A stretch of 64,000 bases of DNA from Nevskiaceae bacterium (lineage in GTDB: Bacteria > Pseudomonadota > Gammaproteobacteria > Nevskiales > Nevskiaceae): NCBI GenBank assembly GCA_008012115.1, contig SSEB01000011.1, positions 174,804-238,803 on the forward strand. The letters run 5' to 3'. Positions 36,587-47,885 of this stretch are shown one piece after another. The notes under the pieces are model-generated. The model did not search any database. It was not told where the DNA came from and was given only the letters and a program-made list of their open reading frames with translations. The stretch's first letter is position 1, and each line of letters opens with the position of its first letter. The position numbers and the translations under genes were made by a program.

Positions 36587-37579
36587 GTGAACGCCCCAGC
36601 TTCCGCCGATCCCCGCGCGCAGCAGGCCTATGACTGGGCCTGCGCCCAATTGGGCCGCCGCGACCTCAGTTTCGCCCCGGCCTCTGCCGACGCCAGTTTC
36701 CGTCGCTATTTCCGCCTGACCGGCGGCACGCAAAGCTGGGTGCTGATGGACGCGCCGCCGGACAAGGAGGACTGCAATCCCTTCATCCACGTTGCCAGCC
36801 TGGTGCGTGCCGCCGGCCTCAACGGTCCGGTGATTCATGCGCAGGACCTGGCGCAGGGCTTTCTGCTGCTCTCCGATCTGGGCACGCAGACCTTCCTGCA
36901 CGTCATCAACGCAGGCAATGCCGATGCGCTGTTCGCCGACGCCATTGATGCGCTGATCCGCTGGCAGCGGTCGTCGAAGCCGCAGGAACTGCCGCCTTAC
37001 GACGAGGCGTTGCTGCGCCGCGAGCTGGCGCTGTTCCCGGACTGGTACGTCGCGCGTCATCTGCAACGCGCGCTCTCGCCGGCGCAGGCGGCGACGCTGC
37101 GCGCGGCCGAGGACGTGCTGGTGGCACGTGCGCTGGCGCAACCCAAGGTCTACGTGCATCGCGACTACATGCCGCGCAACCTGATGATCTCGACGCCGAA
37201 CCCCGGCATCCTCGATTTCCAGGACGCGGTGTACGGGCCGATCAGCTACGACGTGGTGTCGTTGTTCAAGGACGCCTTCCTGTCGTGGCCGGCGGAGCGG
37301 GTGCAGGGCTGGGCGCGGCAATACTGGACGCAGGGGCGCGCCGCGGGCCTGCCGCTGGCGTCGAGCTTCGACGACTTCTTTGCCGATTTCGAACTGATGG
37401 GGACGCAGCGCCACTTGAAGGTGCTCGGCATCTTCGCCCGCATCAACTACCGTGACGGCAAGCCGCACTATCTTCAGGACACGCCGCGCTTCATCCGCTA
37501 CGTGCGCGAGACCGCGGCGCGCTATCCGCAGTTGTCCGGTCTGCTCGGATTGTTTGACGAGCTGGGCTTGCAAGCATGA
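36587..37579 (+). CDS. amgK: N-acetylmuramate/N-acetylglucosamine kinase AmgK
   Basis: A 330-residue sugar kinase of the aminoglycoside-phosphotransferase fold. An N-terminal lobe (ASFRRYFRLTGGTQSWVLMD) precedes the catalytic loop VYVHRDYMPRNLMI and metal-binding GILDFQDAVYGPISYD. With MurU, the next gene, it makes UDP-MurNAc from recycled MurNAc, bypassing de novo synthesis and fosfomycin inhibition (known from Pseudomonas). The GTG start gives a normal N-terminus. amgK-murU divergent from lptD is the usual gammaproteobacterial order. Confidence 0.92.
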   Translation: MNAPASADPRAQQAYDWACAQLGRRDLSFAPASADASFRRYFRLTGGTQSWVLMDAPPDKEDCNPFIHVASLVRAAGLNGPVIHAQDLAQGFLLLSDLGTQTFLHVINAGNADALFADAIDALIRWQRSSKPQELPPYDEALLRRELALFPDWYVARHLQRALSPAQAATLRAAEDVLVARALAQPKVYVHRDYMPRNLMISTPNPGILDFQDAVYGPISYDVVSLFKDAFLSWPAERVQGWARQYWTQGRAAGLPLASSFDDFFADFELMGTQRHLKVLGIFARINYRDGKPHYLQDTPRFIRYVRETAARYPQLSGLLGLFDELGLQA

Positions 37580-37716
37580 GGGCCATGAGTGAGCCGGAGT
37601 TGTCGGCAACGTCCAGTGGACATTGCCGCCGGCGAACGCCCGGCCACGGATGGTCGGGCCGGGGGTTGGTCAGTGTGATGCGGTATCGCCAGGGATGGCA
37701 GGGTCAGGATAATTAG

Positions 37717-38764
<1,048 letters not shown>

Positions 38765-38768
<4 letters not shown>

Positions 38769-39163
38769 GCCTCGTCCGACGCCGCCGGCGCGTCGCGGTC
38801 GCTGTCGTCTTCCTTTGCGGCTTCGGCGAGCTGCTCGAGGCGCAACAGGAAGGTCTTGAGGATGCGCTCGCCGTAGCCTTCCTCGGCAATCTGGTGCTCG
38901 ATCTCGTCGCGCAGGGCCTCGGCGTCGAACTTCGGCGAATCCGGGTCGATCACCTCATCGACCCCGCCGATCAGCCGCTCCCAGTGTTCCTCGATCACGG
39001 TGATGACCGGCACGCCGGGGTCGTCGAGATCCAGCGAGCGGAAATCAAAACGGTGCGACTGGCCGTCCCAGAGCAGGGCTTGCGGCTCACGCGCGTCCAG
39101 CCAGGTCAGCACCGCCTCGGCGTAGACCGCGGCGAATTTCTCGATTTGGGAAGTCTGGACCAT
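38765..39163 (-). CDS. uncharacterised acidic cytoplasmic protein
   Basis: A 132-residue acidic protein without signal peptide or membrane segment. I do not recognise a named family. It has an N-terminal helix (IEKFAAVYAEAVLTWLDARE), a middle LDLDDPGVPVITVIEEHWE, and a charged C-terminus (AEAAKEDDSDRDAPAASDEA). Its start overlaps the stop of the upstream exported-protein gene, which itself overlaps lipA, so the three form one coupled unit. A link to lipoate metabolism is possible from context only. Confidence 0.7.
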
Positions 39164-39675
39164 CAGTGGATACGCCTTACCTTGAAACCGCGGTGCATGC
39201 CTTCCACCTTCATCCAGTAATTCATCAAGCCTTTCTCGATCGTGATCTGCGGCGCCTGGATAGGGTCGTGTTCCTGGCGATCGTTGTCGATGGATTTCCA
39301 GGTCTGTCCGTTGTCGAGTTCAACGACCATGCCCGGCCTCCAGCCGGTGAAAGCGCCGAGCATGCGTGCGTGCAAGGTGCCGCTGACGTCGACTTCGGTA
39401 CGCGGTACGGTTTCCGCCCCGAATGCCGCGGCTTGGTCCACTGGCGCTGGCGCCGCTGCTGCTGCAGGTGCAGGAGGTTCACTCGCCTGCACTGCGGCGG
39501 GTGCGACGATGGCGGCTTGTGGCACCGCCGGGCTGCCGGTCTCCGTCGAAACGATGCGGTCGTAGCAGGCCAGGCGCTCCGCATTGTCGACGATGCTGGC
39601 GCAGGTTCGAAGGTCCGCTGCACTGGCGGCATTCGCACAAAGCAGCAGCATCGCGGCGACGCCCAGGGGCCTCAT
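39163..39675 (-). CDS. uncharacterised exported protein with LxxCxxI...RLxCYDxI motif
   Basis: A 170-residue protein with a signal peptide ([14 protein letters not shown]). The mature start [20 protein letters not shown] is a motif seen in many small secreted proteobacterial proteins, with two cysteines likely forming a disulfide. An Ala/Pro-rich linker and a C-terminal beta-rich domain ([37 protein letters not shown]) follow. It is likely periplasmic. It overlaps lipA by 4 bp and the next gene by 3 bp. Function unknown. Confidence 0.75.
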   Translation of the reverse strand: MRPLGVAAMLLLCANAASAADLRTCASIVDNAERLACYDRIVSTETGSPAVPQAAIVAPAAVQASEPPAPAAAAAPAPVDQAAAFGAETVPRTEVDVSGTLHARMLGAFTGWRPGMVVELDNGQTWKSIDNDRQEHDPIQAPQITIEKGLMNYWMKVEGMHRGFKVRRIH

Positions 39676-40652
39676 GCGCTGTGCTCCTGCAGAACGCCGT
39701 GCGCCTGCTGGTCGGCATGATAGCTGCTGCGCACCATCGGCCCGCTGGCGACGTGCGAGAAGCCCATCTGCTCGCCGAGCACGCGCAGGCGCTCGAATTC
39801 GTCGGGGTGCACATAGCGCGCGACCGGCAGGTGATGCTTGCTCGGCTGCAGGTACTGGCCGAGGGTGAGCATGTCCACCTTGTGCGCGCGCAGGTCGCGC
39901 ATGACCTGCTCGATCTCTTCGATCTCCTCGCCCAGGCCCAGCATCAGGCCGCTCTTGGTCGGCACCTCCGGATGCAGACCCTTGAAGCGCTCCAGCAGGT
40001 CCAGCGACCAGTCATAGTCGGAGCCGGGGCGGGCCTGCTTGTAGAGGCGCGGCACGGTTTCGAGGTTGTGGTTGAACACGTCGGGCGGCGTGTCCTTGAA
40101 GATGGTCAGCGCCGGGTCCATGCGGCCGCGGAAGTCGGGCACCAGCACCTCGATCGTCAGTTGCGGCGACAGCGCGCGCGCTTCGCGGATGCAGGCCGCG
40201 AAATGCGCGGCGCCGCCGTCCTTGAGGTCGTCGCGGTCGACGCTGGTGATGACGACATAGCGCAGCGCCATGTCGCGGATGGTGCGGGCGAGATTGACCG
40301 GCTCGTTCCCGTCCAGCGGATTCGGACGGCCGTGGGCGACATCGCAGAACGGACAGCGGCGCGTGCAGATCGCGCCCATGATCATGAAGGTCGCGGTGCC
40401 CTTGCCGAAGCATTCGCCGAGGTTGGGACAGTTGGCTTCTTCGCAGACCGTGTGCAGATTGTTGTCGCGCAGCGCGCGCTTGATGCGCGCCACTTCCGGC
40501 GTGCCCTGGCTTTTGGCGCGAATCCACGCCGGTTTGCGCAGCGGTGCGACGGTGGCTTCGATCTTGATGGGGATGCGAGCCATCTTGTCGGCGCCGCGCA
40601 GCTTCTCACCGGCGACGATGGGCTTGATGACCGTTTCAGGAGGCGTGCTCAT
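39672..40652 (-). CDS. lipA: lipoyl synthase LipA
   Basis: A 326-residue radical-SAM enzyme. The auxiliary [4Fe-4S] ligands are in [12 protein letters not shown], the radical-SAM CxxxCxxC is in [10 protein letters not shown], and the conserved C-terminal RSSYHAD serine ligand is present. It inserts two sulfurs in octanoyl groups to make lipoyl cofactors for dehydrogenase complexes. The start MSTPPETV is preferred; an upstream ATG adds nine nonconserved residues. No lipB gene is adjacent. 110-bp element copy 7 lies just upstream. Confidence 0.95.
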   Translation of the reverse strand: MSTPPETVIKPIVAGEKLRGADKMARIPIKIEATVAPLRKPAWIRAKSQGTPEVARIKRALRDNNLHTVCEEANCPNLGECFGKGTATFMIMGAICTRRCPFCDVAHGRPNPLDGNEPVNLARTIRDMALRYVVITSVDRDDLKDGGAAHFAACIREARALSPQLTIEVLVPDFRGRMDPALTIFKDTPPDVFNHNLETVPRLYKQARPGSDYDWSLDLLERFKGLHPEVPTKSGLMLGLGEEIEEIEQVMRDLRAHKVDMLTLGQYLQPSKHHLPVARYVHPDEFERLRVLGEQMGFSHVASGPMVRSSYHADQQAHGVLQEHSA

Positions 40653-40696
40653 GCGGGACTCGGGTGGCGAGGTCGGCATTTTATCGCGATGGCGGT

Positions 40697-40806
40697 CACC
40701 CGCTCGCGGGAGCTTTCCCCTCGATAAATGTTTTTATATATTATTTTTATTTATAATATTTAAATAAATAAAACAGTCTGTTGGCTTCTATCGTTGCCGG
40801 CGGGTG
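40697..40806. repeat. 110-bp AT-core element, copy 7 (variant right terminus)
   Basis: Exactly 110 bp. The left terminus is perfect; the right is GGCGGGTG (one mismatch). The core is the most AT-rich of all (about 4% G+C) and ends AAAAC at offset 78; at its left edge GTT is shifted by one base. It lies upstream of lipA and after the 3' end of the oxygenase gene. Confidence 0.82.
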
Positions 40807-40824
40807 ACGAGAGGCGTGATCTCG

Positions 40825-41835
40825 TTAGGCGCGTCGCGGCGCACGATCGCGGATCCATTGCGACAGCAGCCATTTTTCCCCGGTAGCCGGTGCCAGCCCG
40901 GCGTGCAGGGTCCGTCGGTCTGGATCGCCATTGACGTCGACGTTGGCGAAGTACAGCGCATCGCCAGTGCGTCCTTTGTAGCGAATGCCGGCGGTCGGGA
41001 AATCGGTTTCGCCGCCCTCGTAGCCTTCATTCAGATACAACAGGAACGTAACTAGGCGCTGTCCGCGCAGTTGTCGTTCGGCGGTGAAGGCGGTGTCGTG
41101 CGGATCGATGAAATCGTAATGGGGGAAAAATGCCTGACCTGGTGCGTAATGCAGCACCTTGGTCAATTCCATCACGATGGTCGGCAAGCCGGTTGCAGCG
41201 GCGATGCGTGCCTGCACGAGCAACAGGATCAGATCGGTTTCGACGATATTGAAATCCACCTCGGTGTTTGTGCGGGTGTTAACGACCGAGCTGCCCCCGG
41301 TTGTGGCGTCGTAGACCCTTGCTGGCCGCAGGCGGTGACGGGCACGTTGAATGATCCAGTCACACATCGACTGCGGCAGGAAATGTTCAATCGTGCGGAC
41401 TCTCGGCGCATCGCAGATCACACGCTTGACCGGCGGCTTCAGCCACGCAGCGATGTCGATCGTATCAAGCGGATACTGCGCGCCATCTTCGATATCTGAT
41501 CGTGCGCTTCGCGCCGCAGCTGCATTTTTCGGGAATTGAAGCAAGCGACACTGCTCACGTGCGTGCTGCCAGCCCAGTTCGGCAGAGGTGAGCAGGTGAC
41601 TGATTGCGAGTTCCCAATTCTGAGGCTGACAGACACCTGCTGCCGCAAGTACGGCCACACCATGATGTGCCTCGGCATCTCCCAGGGCAGCGGCCCGGTT
41701 CAGTAGTCCGGCGCCCTCGTCGTGGTCGAAGCAATCGGGGTCGCCGCTGAGGTAGCAAAGGCCGAGCGCAGTCATTGCGGAAGGCCGGCCTTCGCCTGCG
41801 GCACGACGTAGGGTTTCCAATTGAGCAGCGTTCAC
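40825..41835 (-). CDS. 2OG-Fe(II) oxygenase (prolyl-4-hydroxylase-like) with Sel1-type repeats
   Basis: A 336-residue protein. Residues ~1-110 hold Sel1/TPR-like repeats (SAMTALGLCYLSGDPDCFDHDE, ending GLLNRAAALGDAEAHHGVAV). The C-terminal half is a P4H-type dioxygenase: the HxD iron motif in FFPHYDFIDPHD, the distal histidine in RRTLHAGLAPATGEKWLLSQ and the 2-oxoglutarate-binding lysine in the same block. The substrate is unknown; protein hydroxylation is an inference from family. The start is GTG. Its base composition looks less GC-rich than its neighbours, hinting at transfer. It lies between lipA and the olsBA pair without apparent functional link. Confidence 0.82.
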   Translation of the reverse strand: MNAAQLETLRRAAGEGRPSAMTALGLCYLSGDPDCFDHDEGAGLLNRAAALGDAEAHHGVAVLAAAGVCQPQNWELAISHLLTSAELGWQHAREQCRLLQFPKNAAAARSARSDIEDGAQYPLDTIDIAAWLKPPVKRVICDAPRVRTIEHFLPQSMCDWIIQRARHRLRPARVYDATTGGSSVVNTRTNTEVDFNIVETDLILLLVQARIAAATGLPTIVMELTKVLHYAPGQAFFPHYDFIDPHDTAFTAERQLRGQRLVTFLLYLNEGYEGGETDFPTAGIRYKGRTGDALYFANVDVNGDPDRRTLHAGLAPATGEKWLLSQWIRDRAPRRA

Positions 41836-41954
41836 GCGCTATCGCGTACTGCAGAGGTGAACATATGTTGGACGTCTGGCTGATTCACACAGGTCCAGAC
41901 TTTAAACGAATTGTCCCTGCCGATCAGGTCGTTGCGGTCTGTCGATGCCTCGCG

Positions 41955-42749
41955 TCAGACAGCGAAGGCTGCGTCGGTCGCGATCGGCAATTCCGCTACA
42001 GCCTGCGGCGCGACGATGCGCGATACGCAACGCTGCGCGGCCTCGGCCAGTTCTTCGCGGTTGCGGCCGACGCTGGACAGCGGCGCACAGTAGGTGACTT
42101 CCGCCAGCAGTTCGGGTTCCTTGAGCAGACGCAGGATATGGCTGACGAGATCGTCGTCGCCGATGAAGGGCGCGATATTCTCGCCGCGCGCCGACAAGCC
42201 ATAGCGCAGCGCCACCGGCTGCACCGCGCACTGCGCCTCGATGGCAGCGGCGAACAGGCGCGGATGGAACGGCAGCACGCCGCGGCCGTCGGTGGTCGTG
42301 CCTTCGGGAAACAGCGTGATGCAGCCGCCGGCGCTCAGGTGCGGCGTCAGCTTGTCGAGCAGCGGGCGGGCGCCACCCTTGCCGCGGCGGATGTAGAAGG
42401 TGCCGCAGGCATTGGCCAGGGCGCCGGCGATGGGCCAGTCGCGGATCTCGGACTTGGCGATGAAGCGCGTCGGTTCGCAGGCGCCGATGACGATGATGTC
42501 CAGCCAGGAGACATGGTTGGCTACGGTCATGCGGCCGCCGTCATGCGGATGGCTGTAGCGCACCAGCTCGATGCCGAAGATGTCCAGGGTGATGCTGCAC
42601 CACCAGCTCATCAGCTTCTGCGGATTGACGCGTTGCCCGCGGTCCAGCATCACCACCACGACCAGGAACAGCCCGACCAGCAGGTGCACCACCAGCCGCG
42701 CGCCGCGGTAGACGGCGCGCAGGCTGCGTGCGGGCAGGCTGTTCGACAT
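41955..42749 (-). CDS. olsA: 1-acyl-glycerol-3-phosphate-type acyltransferase, OlsA-like
   Basis: A 264-residue PlsC-family acyltransferase with an N-terminal membrane helix (LVVHLLVGLFLVVVVML). Catalytic motifs NHVSWLDI (HxxxxD) and FPEGTTT are present. It follows an OlsB-like gene by 10 bp, so it is most likely OlsA, which adds the second acyl chain to lyso-ornithine lipid; a general lysophosphatidate acyltransferase role cannot be excluded. The start MSNSLPARS was chosen for spacing to the olsB stop. Confidence 0.82.
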   Translation of the reverse strand: MSNSLPARSLRAVYRGARLVVHLLVGLFLVVVVMLDRGQRVNPQKLMSWWCSITLDIFGIELVRYSHPHDGGRMTVANHVSWLDIIVIGACEPTRFIAKSEIRDWPIAGALANACGTFYIRRGKGGARPLLDKLTPHLSAGGCITLFPEGTTTDGRGVLPFHPRLFAAAIEAQCAVQPVALRYGLSARGENIAPFIGDDDLVSHILRLLKEPELLAEVTYCAPLSSVGRNREELAEAAQRCVSRIVAPQAVAELPIATDAAFAV

Positions 42750-42759
42750 CGCCCTGCGC

Positions 42760-43551
42760 TCAGGCATTGAGGACCGGCGCCGGCTCGGCAGCGGTCTTGC
42801 CGAGGAAGTGGCGCGCATAGCGCGGGTTGAGATCGCTGACGTTGAGCAGCATGAACACGTCGGCGCAGTTGAAGTCGCGGTCCCAATAGGCTTCGCCGCA
42901 GGCCTTGGCGCCGAGGCTGACGTAGGCCTTGAGCAGGGGCGGCATCTTCGGCTTGTCGGTCGCGCGGCTGTCGGCCGCCGGCAGCGGGATGTAGGGGCGC
43001 ACGTGCTGGCGCTCCGGCGCCAGGTACTTGACGCGCAGCGTGTCGAGGATGGCGTGCGCGGTGGCGCCGCCGTCCTCCAGGCCGATGCTGGCGCAGCCAA
43101 ACAGGTAGTCGAAGCCGTGGCTGGTGATGTAGGCCGCGATGCCCTGCCACAGCGTGGCGATGGCCGCGCCGCCGCGGTACTCGCGATCAACGCAGGTGCG
43201 GCCGATTTCCATCACGCGGCCGGGCAGCGAGTCGAGCATCGCCAGGTCGAATTCATTGGCTGAGTAGAAGCCGCCGGCATTCGGCGCGCGGTCGTCGGTC
43301 AGGATGCGTGTGCAGGCGATGACCTTGCCGGTGGCGGTGTCGCGCACCAGCAGGTGGCGGCACCAGCGGTCGAACTGGTCGTGATCGATGCCCTCGGCAC
43401 CGCCGTCGATCTGGGCGCCCATCTCCTCGGCGAAGATGCGATAGCGCAGCTTCTGCGTTTCCAGGATTTCGGCAGGCGTGGTGGCAAAGGCCACTTCGAA
43501 GCGCGGGGCGGATGCGCGGACGATATCGCCGGTTTCAATGATTGCGGACAT
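42760..43551 (-). CDS. olsB: ornithine-acyl-ACP N-acyltransferase OlsB-like (GNAT fold)
   Basis: A 263-residue acyltransferase of the autoinducer-synthase/GNAT fold: ETQKLRYRIFAEEMGAQIDG, HLLVRDTATGKVIACTRIL, MEIGRTCVDREYRGGAAIAT and LFGCASIGLEDGG match OlsB/hemolysin-like proteins. OlsB makes lyso-ornithine lipid from ornithine and a 3-hydroxyacyl-ACP; olsA follows. The start MSAIIETG has an AGGA ribosome-binding site 8-9 bp upstream. Ornithine lipids replace phospholipids under phosphate limitation in many bacteria; no Pho box was looked for in detail. Confidence 0.85.
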   Translation of the reverse strand: MSAIIETGDIVRASAPRFEVAFATTPAEILETQKLRYRIFAEEMGAQIDGGAEGIDHDQFDRWCRHLLVRDTATGKVIACTRILTDDRAPNAGGFYSANEFDLAMLDSLPGRVMEIGRTCVDREYRGGAAIATLWQGIAAYITSHGFDYLFGCASIGLEDGGATAHAILDTLRVKYLAPERQHVRPYIPLPAADSRATDKPKMPPLLKAYVSLGAKACGEAYWDRDFNCADVFMLLNVSDLNPRYARHFLGKTAAEPAPVLNA

Positions 43552-43699
43552 TTTCGCGTTCCTCATCTCTTTTGTGCGAATGCACTGTATGAAGAGCGCG
43601 TTGTGACCAGATGACTGCGCAGTGAAGCTTTCGTGACATGGCCGCCGCCGCATTGGTTGGCGTGATCGCCCATTTGCTGCGCCTTGCACGGCGGCCGGA

Positions 43700-46036
43700 T
43701 CAGTCCGGCGTGGCCACCTCCGGCCAGCCCGGCCCACGCGGCTGGTGGCCCTGGCGCAGCAGCGTGTGCAGCCGGCCCAGGGCGTGGGCGTCGGCGAGCA
43801 GGGTGTTGCGCTGGATCTCGCTGAGCGCAGCGGGGCCCTGCTCGCAGGCGTACTGCGCGAGCTGCGCGCGTTCGGCGGCGACTTCCGGCGCGCGCTTGTC
43901 GCGCGGCAGCACGGCGGCGCGCAGCAGCGCATTGGTCAGCGGATCGGCGGCGGCGCGCACGAAGGCGCCGTCGTAATCCGGCGCGCGGCGCACGCCGGCC
44001 TTGGTCCAGCGCAGTTCACGCGGCGGGTTGGATTCTTCCGGGATCAGGAAGAAGCGGCGCTCGCGGAACCAGCGTCCCAGCGTCACGCGCGAGCTCCACA
44101 CCGACAGGGGCACCGCCACCATCAGGCTGCCGACGATGGGCAGCAGCCACCAGAGGAAGCCCGGGTTGAGCCAGTAAACGAAACCGGCCCAGGCGATGCC
44201 CAGCACAGTGCCGGGGCCGTGGCGCCTGAGCGCTTCGGACCAGGGCGTCTCGGCGTCCTCGCGCGGCGGCGATTTCCACTGGATCGCCCAGCCGATCAGG
44301 GCGGCGGTGACGAACTGGGTGTGAAACAGCATGCGCACCGGCGCCAGCAGCGCCGAGAACAGCGTTTCGAGCAGCGTGGTGCCGATCAGCTTCAGCGGTC
44401 CGCCGTAATAACGCGAGCCCTTGGCCAGCAACAGGAGAAGCGACAGCAGCTTGGGCAGGAACAGCAGAGTGGCGGTGGCGCCGAACAGGCGCATGGCCCA
44501 CTCCGGGTGCCACTCCGGCCAGGTCGGGAACAGCTGGTAGGGCTGGGTGAAGTATTCGGGATCGCCCAGCGTATGCACCGCCAGCAGCACGGTGGACAGC
44601 ACCAGGAAGATGAACCACAGCGGCGCCGACAGGTAGGCCATCACGCCAGTCATGAACACCGCGCGGTGCGCCGGATGCAGGCCGCTGGTGAAGAACAGCT
44701 TGAAGTTTTGCAGGTTGCCCTGGCACCAGCGGCGGTCGCGCTTGAGTTCGTCGAGCAGCGTCGGCGGCATCTCCTCGTAGCTGCCCGGCAGATCGTAGGC
44801 GATCCACACGCTCCAGCCGGCGCGGCGCATCAGCGCGGCCTCGACGAAATCGTGCGACAGGATTTCCCCGGACAGCGCGCCGCGTCCCGGCAGGCGGCCG
44901 AGCGCGCAGTGCGCCATGAACGGCTGCACGCGGATGATGGCGTTGTGGCCCCAGTAGTGCGATTCGCCGAGCTGCCAGAAATGCAGGCCGGCGGTGAACA
45001 GCGGGCCGTAGGCGCGGGTGGCGAACTGCTGGATGCGCGAGTACAGCGTTTCGCGCCCAGCGGCGCGTGGCGCGGTCTGGATGATGCCGGCGCCGGGGTT
45101 GGCCTCCATCAGCTGCACCAGGCGCTTGAGGCAGGGGCCGGTCATCACGCTGTCGGCGTCCAGCACCACCATGTAGCGGTATTCGCTGCCCCAGCGGCGG
45201 CACCAGTCGGCGACGTTGCCGCTCTTGCGCTTGATGCGGTGGCGGCGCAGGCGGTAGTGGATGCGGCCGAAGCCGTCGACCTCGCGGCACAGCCGCAGCC
45301 AGGCCTCCAGTTCGGCGACGCGGGTGTCGGCCTGGCTGGAATCGCTGAGGATGAAGAAATCGAAGTGCTTCAGCGCGCCGGCGCGGGCGACGGAGTCGTA
45401 GGTGGCGCGCAGACCGGCAAACACGCGCGCCACGTCCTCGTTGCAGATCGGGATGATGATGGCGGTGCGGGCGTCGTCGGCGATCGGCGGGTCGCCGGCC
45501 ACGCTGCCGTTGATGCTGTAACGGTCCTTGCCGCGCAGCAGCACCCAGAAACCCATCAGCGCGGTCCAGAAGCCGGTGCCGACCCAGGCGAACAGGATGG
45601 CGTAGATCGCCAGCACCACCATCTCCAGCTTCTTGGCGCCGTGATAGGGCAGCACCGCACTCATGAAATAGGTGGCGAGCCAGGTCTGCGCCAGCACCAG
45701 GGCGACCAGGAAGAAGCGGCGCAGGCGGCCGGCATGGCGCCAGGGCACCTTGCGCACCGGGCTGACGACGGCGCCGGCGTGTGGCGGCGTCATGCCGCGC
45801 TTGCCGAACAGGCGCGCCTGGAGCCAGCGCAGGCCGCGCTTGAGCGGGTTGTTTTCCCAGGGCCGCACGCTCATCAAGGCGCGGTGCACCGGCGGCATGG
45901 TCACCAGCCGGAGACGGCTCTGCGCGTCCGGCACCAGCACCGTGCCCAGGCGCTCGTCGCCACGCCAGCGTCCCTGCGATTTCAGCAGGTGCAGCAGCGT
46001 GTCCCGGTCATTTGTCGCGTCACCCGCTGTCGACAT
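43700..46036 (-). CDS. opgH: osmoregulated periplasmic glucan glucosyltransferase OpgH (MdoH)
   Basis: A 778-residue polytopic GT2 transferase. An N-terminal cytoplasmic part, membrane spans ([20 protein letters not shown]), the GT domain with [31 protein letters not shown] and the [11 protein letters not shown] acceptor motif, then a C-terminal membrane cluster, all match OpgH. It builds and exports the glucan backbone that OpgG modifies. Its ATG and first residues ([10 protein letters not shown]) lie inside 110-bp element copy 8, with a GGAG ribosome-binding site very near the ATG, also in the element. opgG precedes it on the same strand. Confidence 0.95.
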   Translation of the reverse strand: MSTAGDATNDRDTLLHLLKSQGRWRGDERLGTVLVPDAQSRLRLVTMPPVHRALMSVRPWENNPLKRGLRWLQARLFGKRGMTPPHAGAVVSPVRKVPWRHAGRLRRFFLVALVLAQTWLATYFMSAVLPYHGAKKLEMVVLAIYAILFAWVGTGFWTALMGFWVLLRGKDRYSINGSVAGDPPIADDARTAIIIPICNEDVARVFAGLRATYDSVARAGALKHFDFFILSDSSQADTRVAELEAWLRLCREVDGFGRIHYRLRRHRIKRKSGNVADWCRRWGSEYRYMVVLDADSVMTGPCLKRLVQLMEANPGAGIIQTAPRAAGRETLYSRIQQFATRAYGPLFTAGLHFWQLGESHYWGHNAIIRVQPFMAHCALGRLPGRGALSGEILSHDFVEAALMRRAGWSVWIAYDLPGSYEEMPPTLLDELKRDRRWCQGNLQNFKLFFTSGLHPAHRAVFMTGVMAYLSAPLWFIFLVLSTVLLAVHTLGDPEYFTQPYQLFPTWPEWHPEWAMRLFGATATLLFLPKLLSLLLLLAKGSRYYGGPLKLIGTTLLETLFSALLAPVRMLFHTQFVTAALIGWAIQWKSPPREDAETPWSEALRRHGPGTVLGIAWAGFVYWLNPGFLWWLLPIVGSLMVAVPLSVWSSRVTLGRWFRERRFFLIPEESNPPRELRWTKAGVRRAPDYDGAFVRAAADPLTNALLRAAVLPRDKRAPEVAAERAQLAQYACEQGPAALSEIQRNTLLADAHALGRLHTLLRQGHQPRGPGWPEVATPD

Positions 46037-46130
46037 GATCTCCGCACGGCTTGTGATGATTTATTCTATTAAAGAAAAATCAGAATATAAAAAATAACAC
46101 GCCTCGCGGCGCTGTGTTCGACAGCGGGTG
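46021..46130. repeat. 110-bp AT-core element, copy 8
   Basis: Exactly 110 bp with perfect termini. The core starts GTGAT and ends ATAAC and has the internal dyad TATTCT/AGAATA near its centre. It fills most of the opgG-opgH gap. Its left arm, read on the minus strand, provides the opgH ribosome-binding site, ATG and residues STAGD. In most bacteria opgG and opgH are close or overlapping. Confidence 0.87.
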
Positions 46131-46179
46131 GCGGTTCAAAGGCTTGAGACGCGCAGTGTAGAGAAGCCGGCGGCCGCTG

Positions 46180-47751
46180 TCAGGGCGTGTTCTTGGTGCC
46201 CGAGTAAGCCGGCAGGATGTAGGACCAGGTTTCCGACAGGGCGGCATTGTCCTTGCGCAGCATGGCGCGCATCTCCAGCGGCTTGTCGTCGTCCAGGCGC
46301 TTGAAGCGCAGCACCATGCGCCAGCCGCCGGTCACGTCGTTGCGGAGCACCTGGCGCTCCAGCAACTCGCCGTTGTCGTCCATCCACACGCCGGCAATCA
46401 CCGGCGCGTCCGGCTTGAGGCCGGGCAGCTCGCCGCCCTCGAAATCGACGGTGAAACGCAGGCTGCCGTCGGGATCGCGCTGATAGCCCATGCCGCGCCG
46501 CGTCTGCACCACGTAGGCCAGCGGCGGGCGCGCTTCCTTGTTCATCTGCCAGGACAGCGTGTAGGCGAAATCCAGCGGCTGGCCTGGCGCCGGCACGTTG
46601 TCCGGCACCCAGTAGGCGACGATGTTGTCGTTGGTCTCGTCGGGTGTGGGAATCTGCACCAGCTCGACGCGACCGGCGCCCCAGTCACCCTTGGGCTGCA
46701 CCCAGGCGCTGGGTCGCAGGTCGTAGCGCGCCTCGAGATCCTCGTAATGATCGAACTTGCGGTCGCGCTGCATCAGGCCGAAACCGCGCGGATTGACGGT
46801 GCTGAACGAGGTGATGAGCAGGCGCTTGGGGTTGACCAGCGGGCGCCACAGCCATTCCTTGTCGGTCTGCACCTGCAGGCCGTCGGAGTCGTGCACCTCG
46901 GGGCGGTAGTCCTCGCGGTGGCCCTGGTTCTCGCTGAAACTGAACATGCTGGTGAGCGGCGCCAGGCCCAGCTTCTCGACACGCTCGCGCAGGTACACGC
47001 GCGCCTGCACGTCCATCACCGTGGAGTCACCGGGCTTGACCACGAACTTGTAGGCGCCGGTCATGCGGCGCGAGTCGAGCAGGGCGTAAATCGTGAGCTG
47101 GTTGTCCTCGGGCCGCGGCCACTCGATCCAGAACTCGGTGAAGGACGGAAACTCCTCGCCGGTGATCAGGCCGGTGTCCACTGCCAGGCCGCGCGCCGAC
47201 AGGCCGTAGCGCTGACCCTTGCCCAGCGCACGGAAATAGCTGGCGCCTGCGAACACCAGCAGTTCGTCCTTGTAATCCTTGCGGTTGAGCGGGTAGTGCA
47301 CGCGGAAGCCGGCGTAGCCGAGATCGCGCAGCTTGCTCTTGTCGATGGGGTTTTTGCCGTAGTCGAAATTGTCCGGATCGAAGCGCAGCGGGCGGGCGCC
47401 CTCGGCGGTGATCAGGTTGATCTTCACTTCCTGGTTGTAATAGAGCCCGGGATGGAAGAACTGCAGCTCGAACGGCAGCTTGCTGCCCCGCCACAGGGCC
47501 TTGTCCGGCCGGTAGCGGATGTCGCGGTACTGGTCGTAGCCCAGGTCGATCAGCTCCTTGGGCAGGGTCATGTCTGGCTTTTCGTAGGACTTGGCAGCCA
47601 GGTTGCGGGCCTTGGCGGCGACATCCTTGAAATCGAAAGCCAGCGCGGCGCCGGAAACGATCAGCAGCGGCACGGTCATCAGCAGGCCGAGCGCGCGCCA
47701 GGGCCAACGGGGGCGGGGCGCGGGACTTGCGTCGGGCTGGCTCATCGTCAC
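46180..47751 (-). CDS. opgG: periplasmic glucan biosynthesis protein OpgG (MdoG)
   Basis: A 523-residue periplasmic protein. Signal region WRALGLLMTVPLLIVSGAALA precedes FDFKDVAAKARNLAAKSYEK, LGYDQYRDIRYRPDKALWRG and FGLMQRDRKFDHYEDLEARY, all conserved in OpgG/OpgD. It shapes osmoregulated periplasmic glucans and works with OpgH. The second in-frame ATG two codons on is an alternative start. Confidence 0.95.
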   Translation of the reverse strand: MTMSQPDASPAPRPRWPWRALGLLMTVPLLIVSGAALAFDFKDVAAKARNLAAKSYEKPDMTLPKELIDLGYDQYRDIRYRPDKALWRGSKLPFELQFFHPGLYYNQEVKINLITAEGARPLRFDPDNFDYGKNPIDKSKLRDLGYAGFRVHYPLNRKDYKDELLVFAGASYFRALGKGQRYGLSARGLAVDTGLITGEEFPSFTEFWIEWPRPEDNQLTIYALLDSRRMTGAYKFVVKPGDSTVMDVQARVYLRERVEKLGLAPLTSMFSFSENQGHREDYRPEVHDSDGLQVQTDKEWLWRPLVNPKRLLITSFSTVNPRGFGLMQRDRKFDHYEDLEARYDLRPSAWVQPKGDWGAGRVELVQIPTPDETNDNIVAYWVPDNVPAPGQPLDFAYTLSWQMNKEARPPLAYVVQTRRGMGYQRDPDGSLRFTVDFEGGELPGLKPDAPVIAGVWMDDNGELLERQVLRNDVTGGWRMVLRFKRLDDDKPLEMRAMLRKDNAALSETWSYILPAYSGTKNTP

Positions 47752-47885
47752 TCGATCAGGAAATTAGGCGGGAACTCGGGGAGCCCGGCGGTGGCACGGC
47801 GGCGGGCGGCGCGGATTTTAACCCGAACCTCGCGGCCGGCGTGTCGGGAATGAGAACCTGTCGGCGGTGAATGGTTCCGTCGCGG

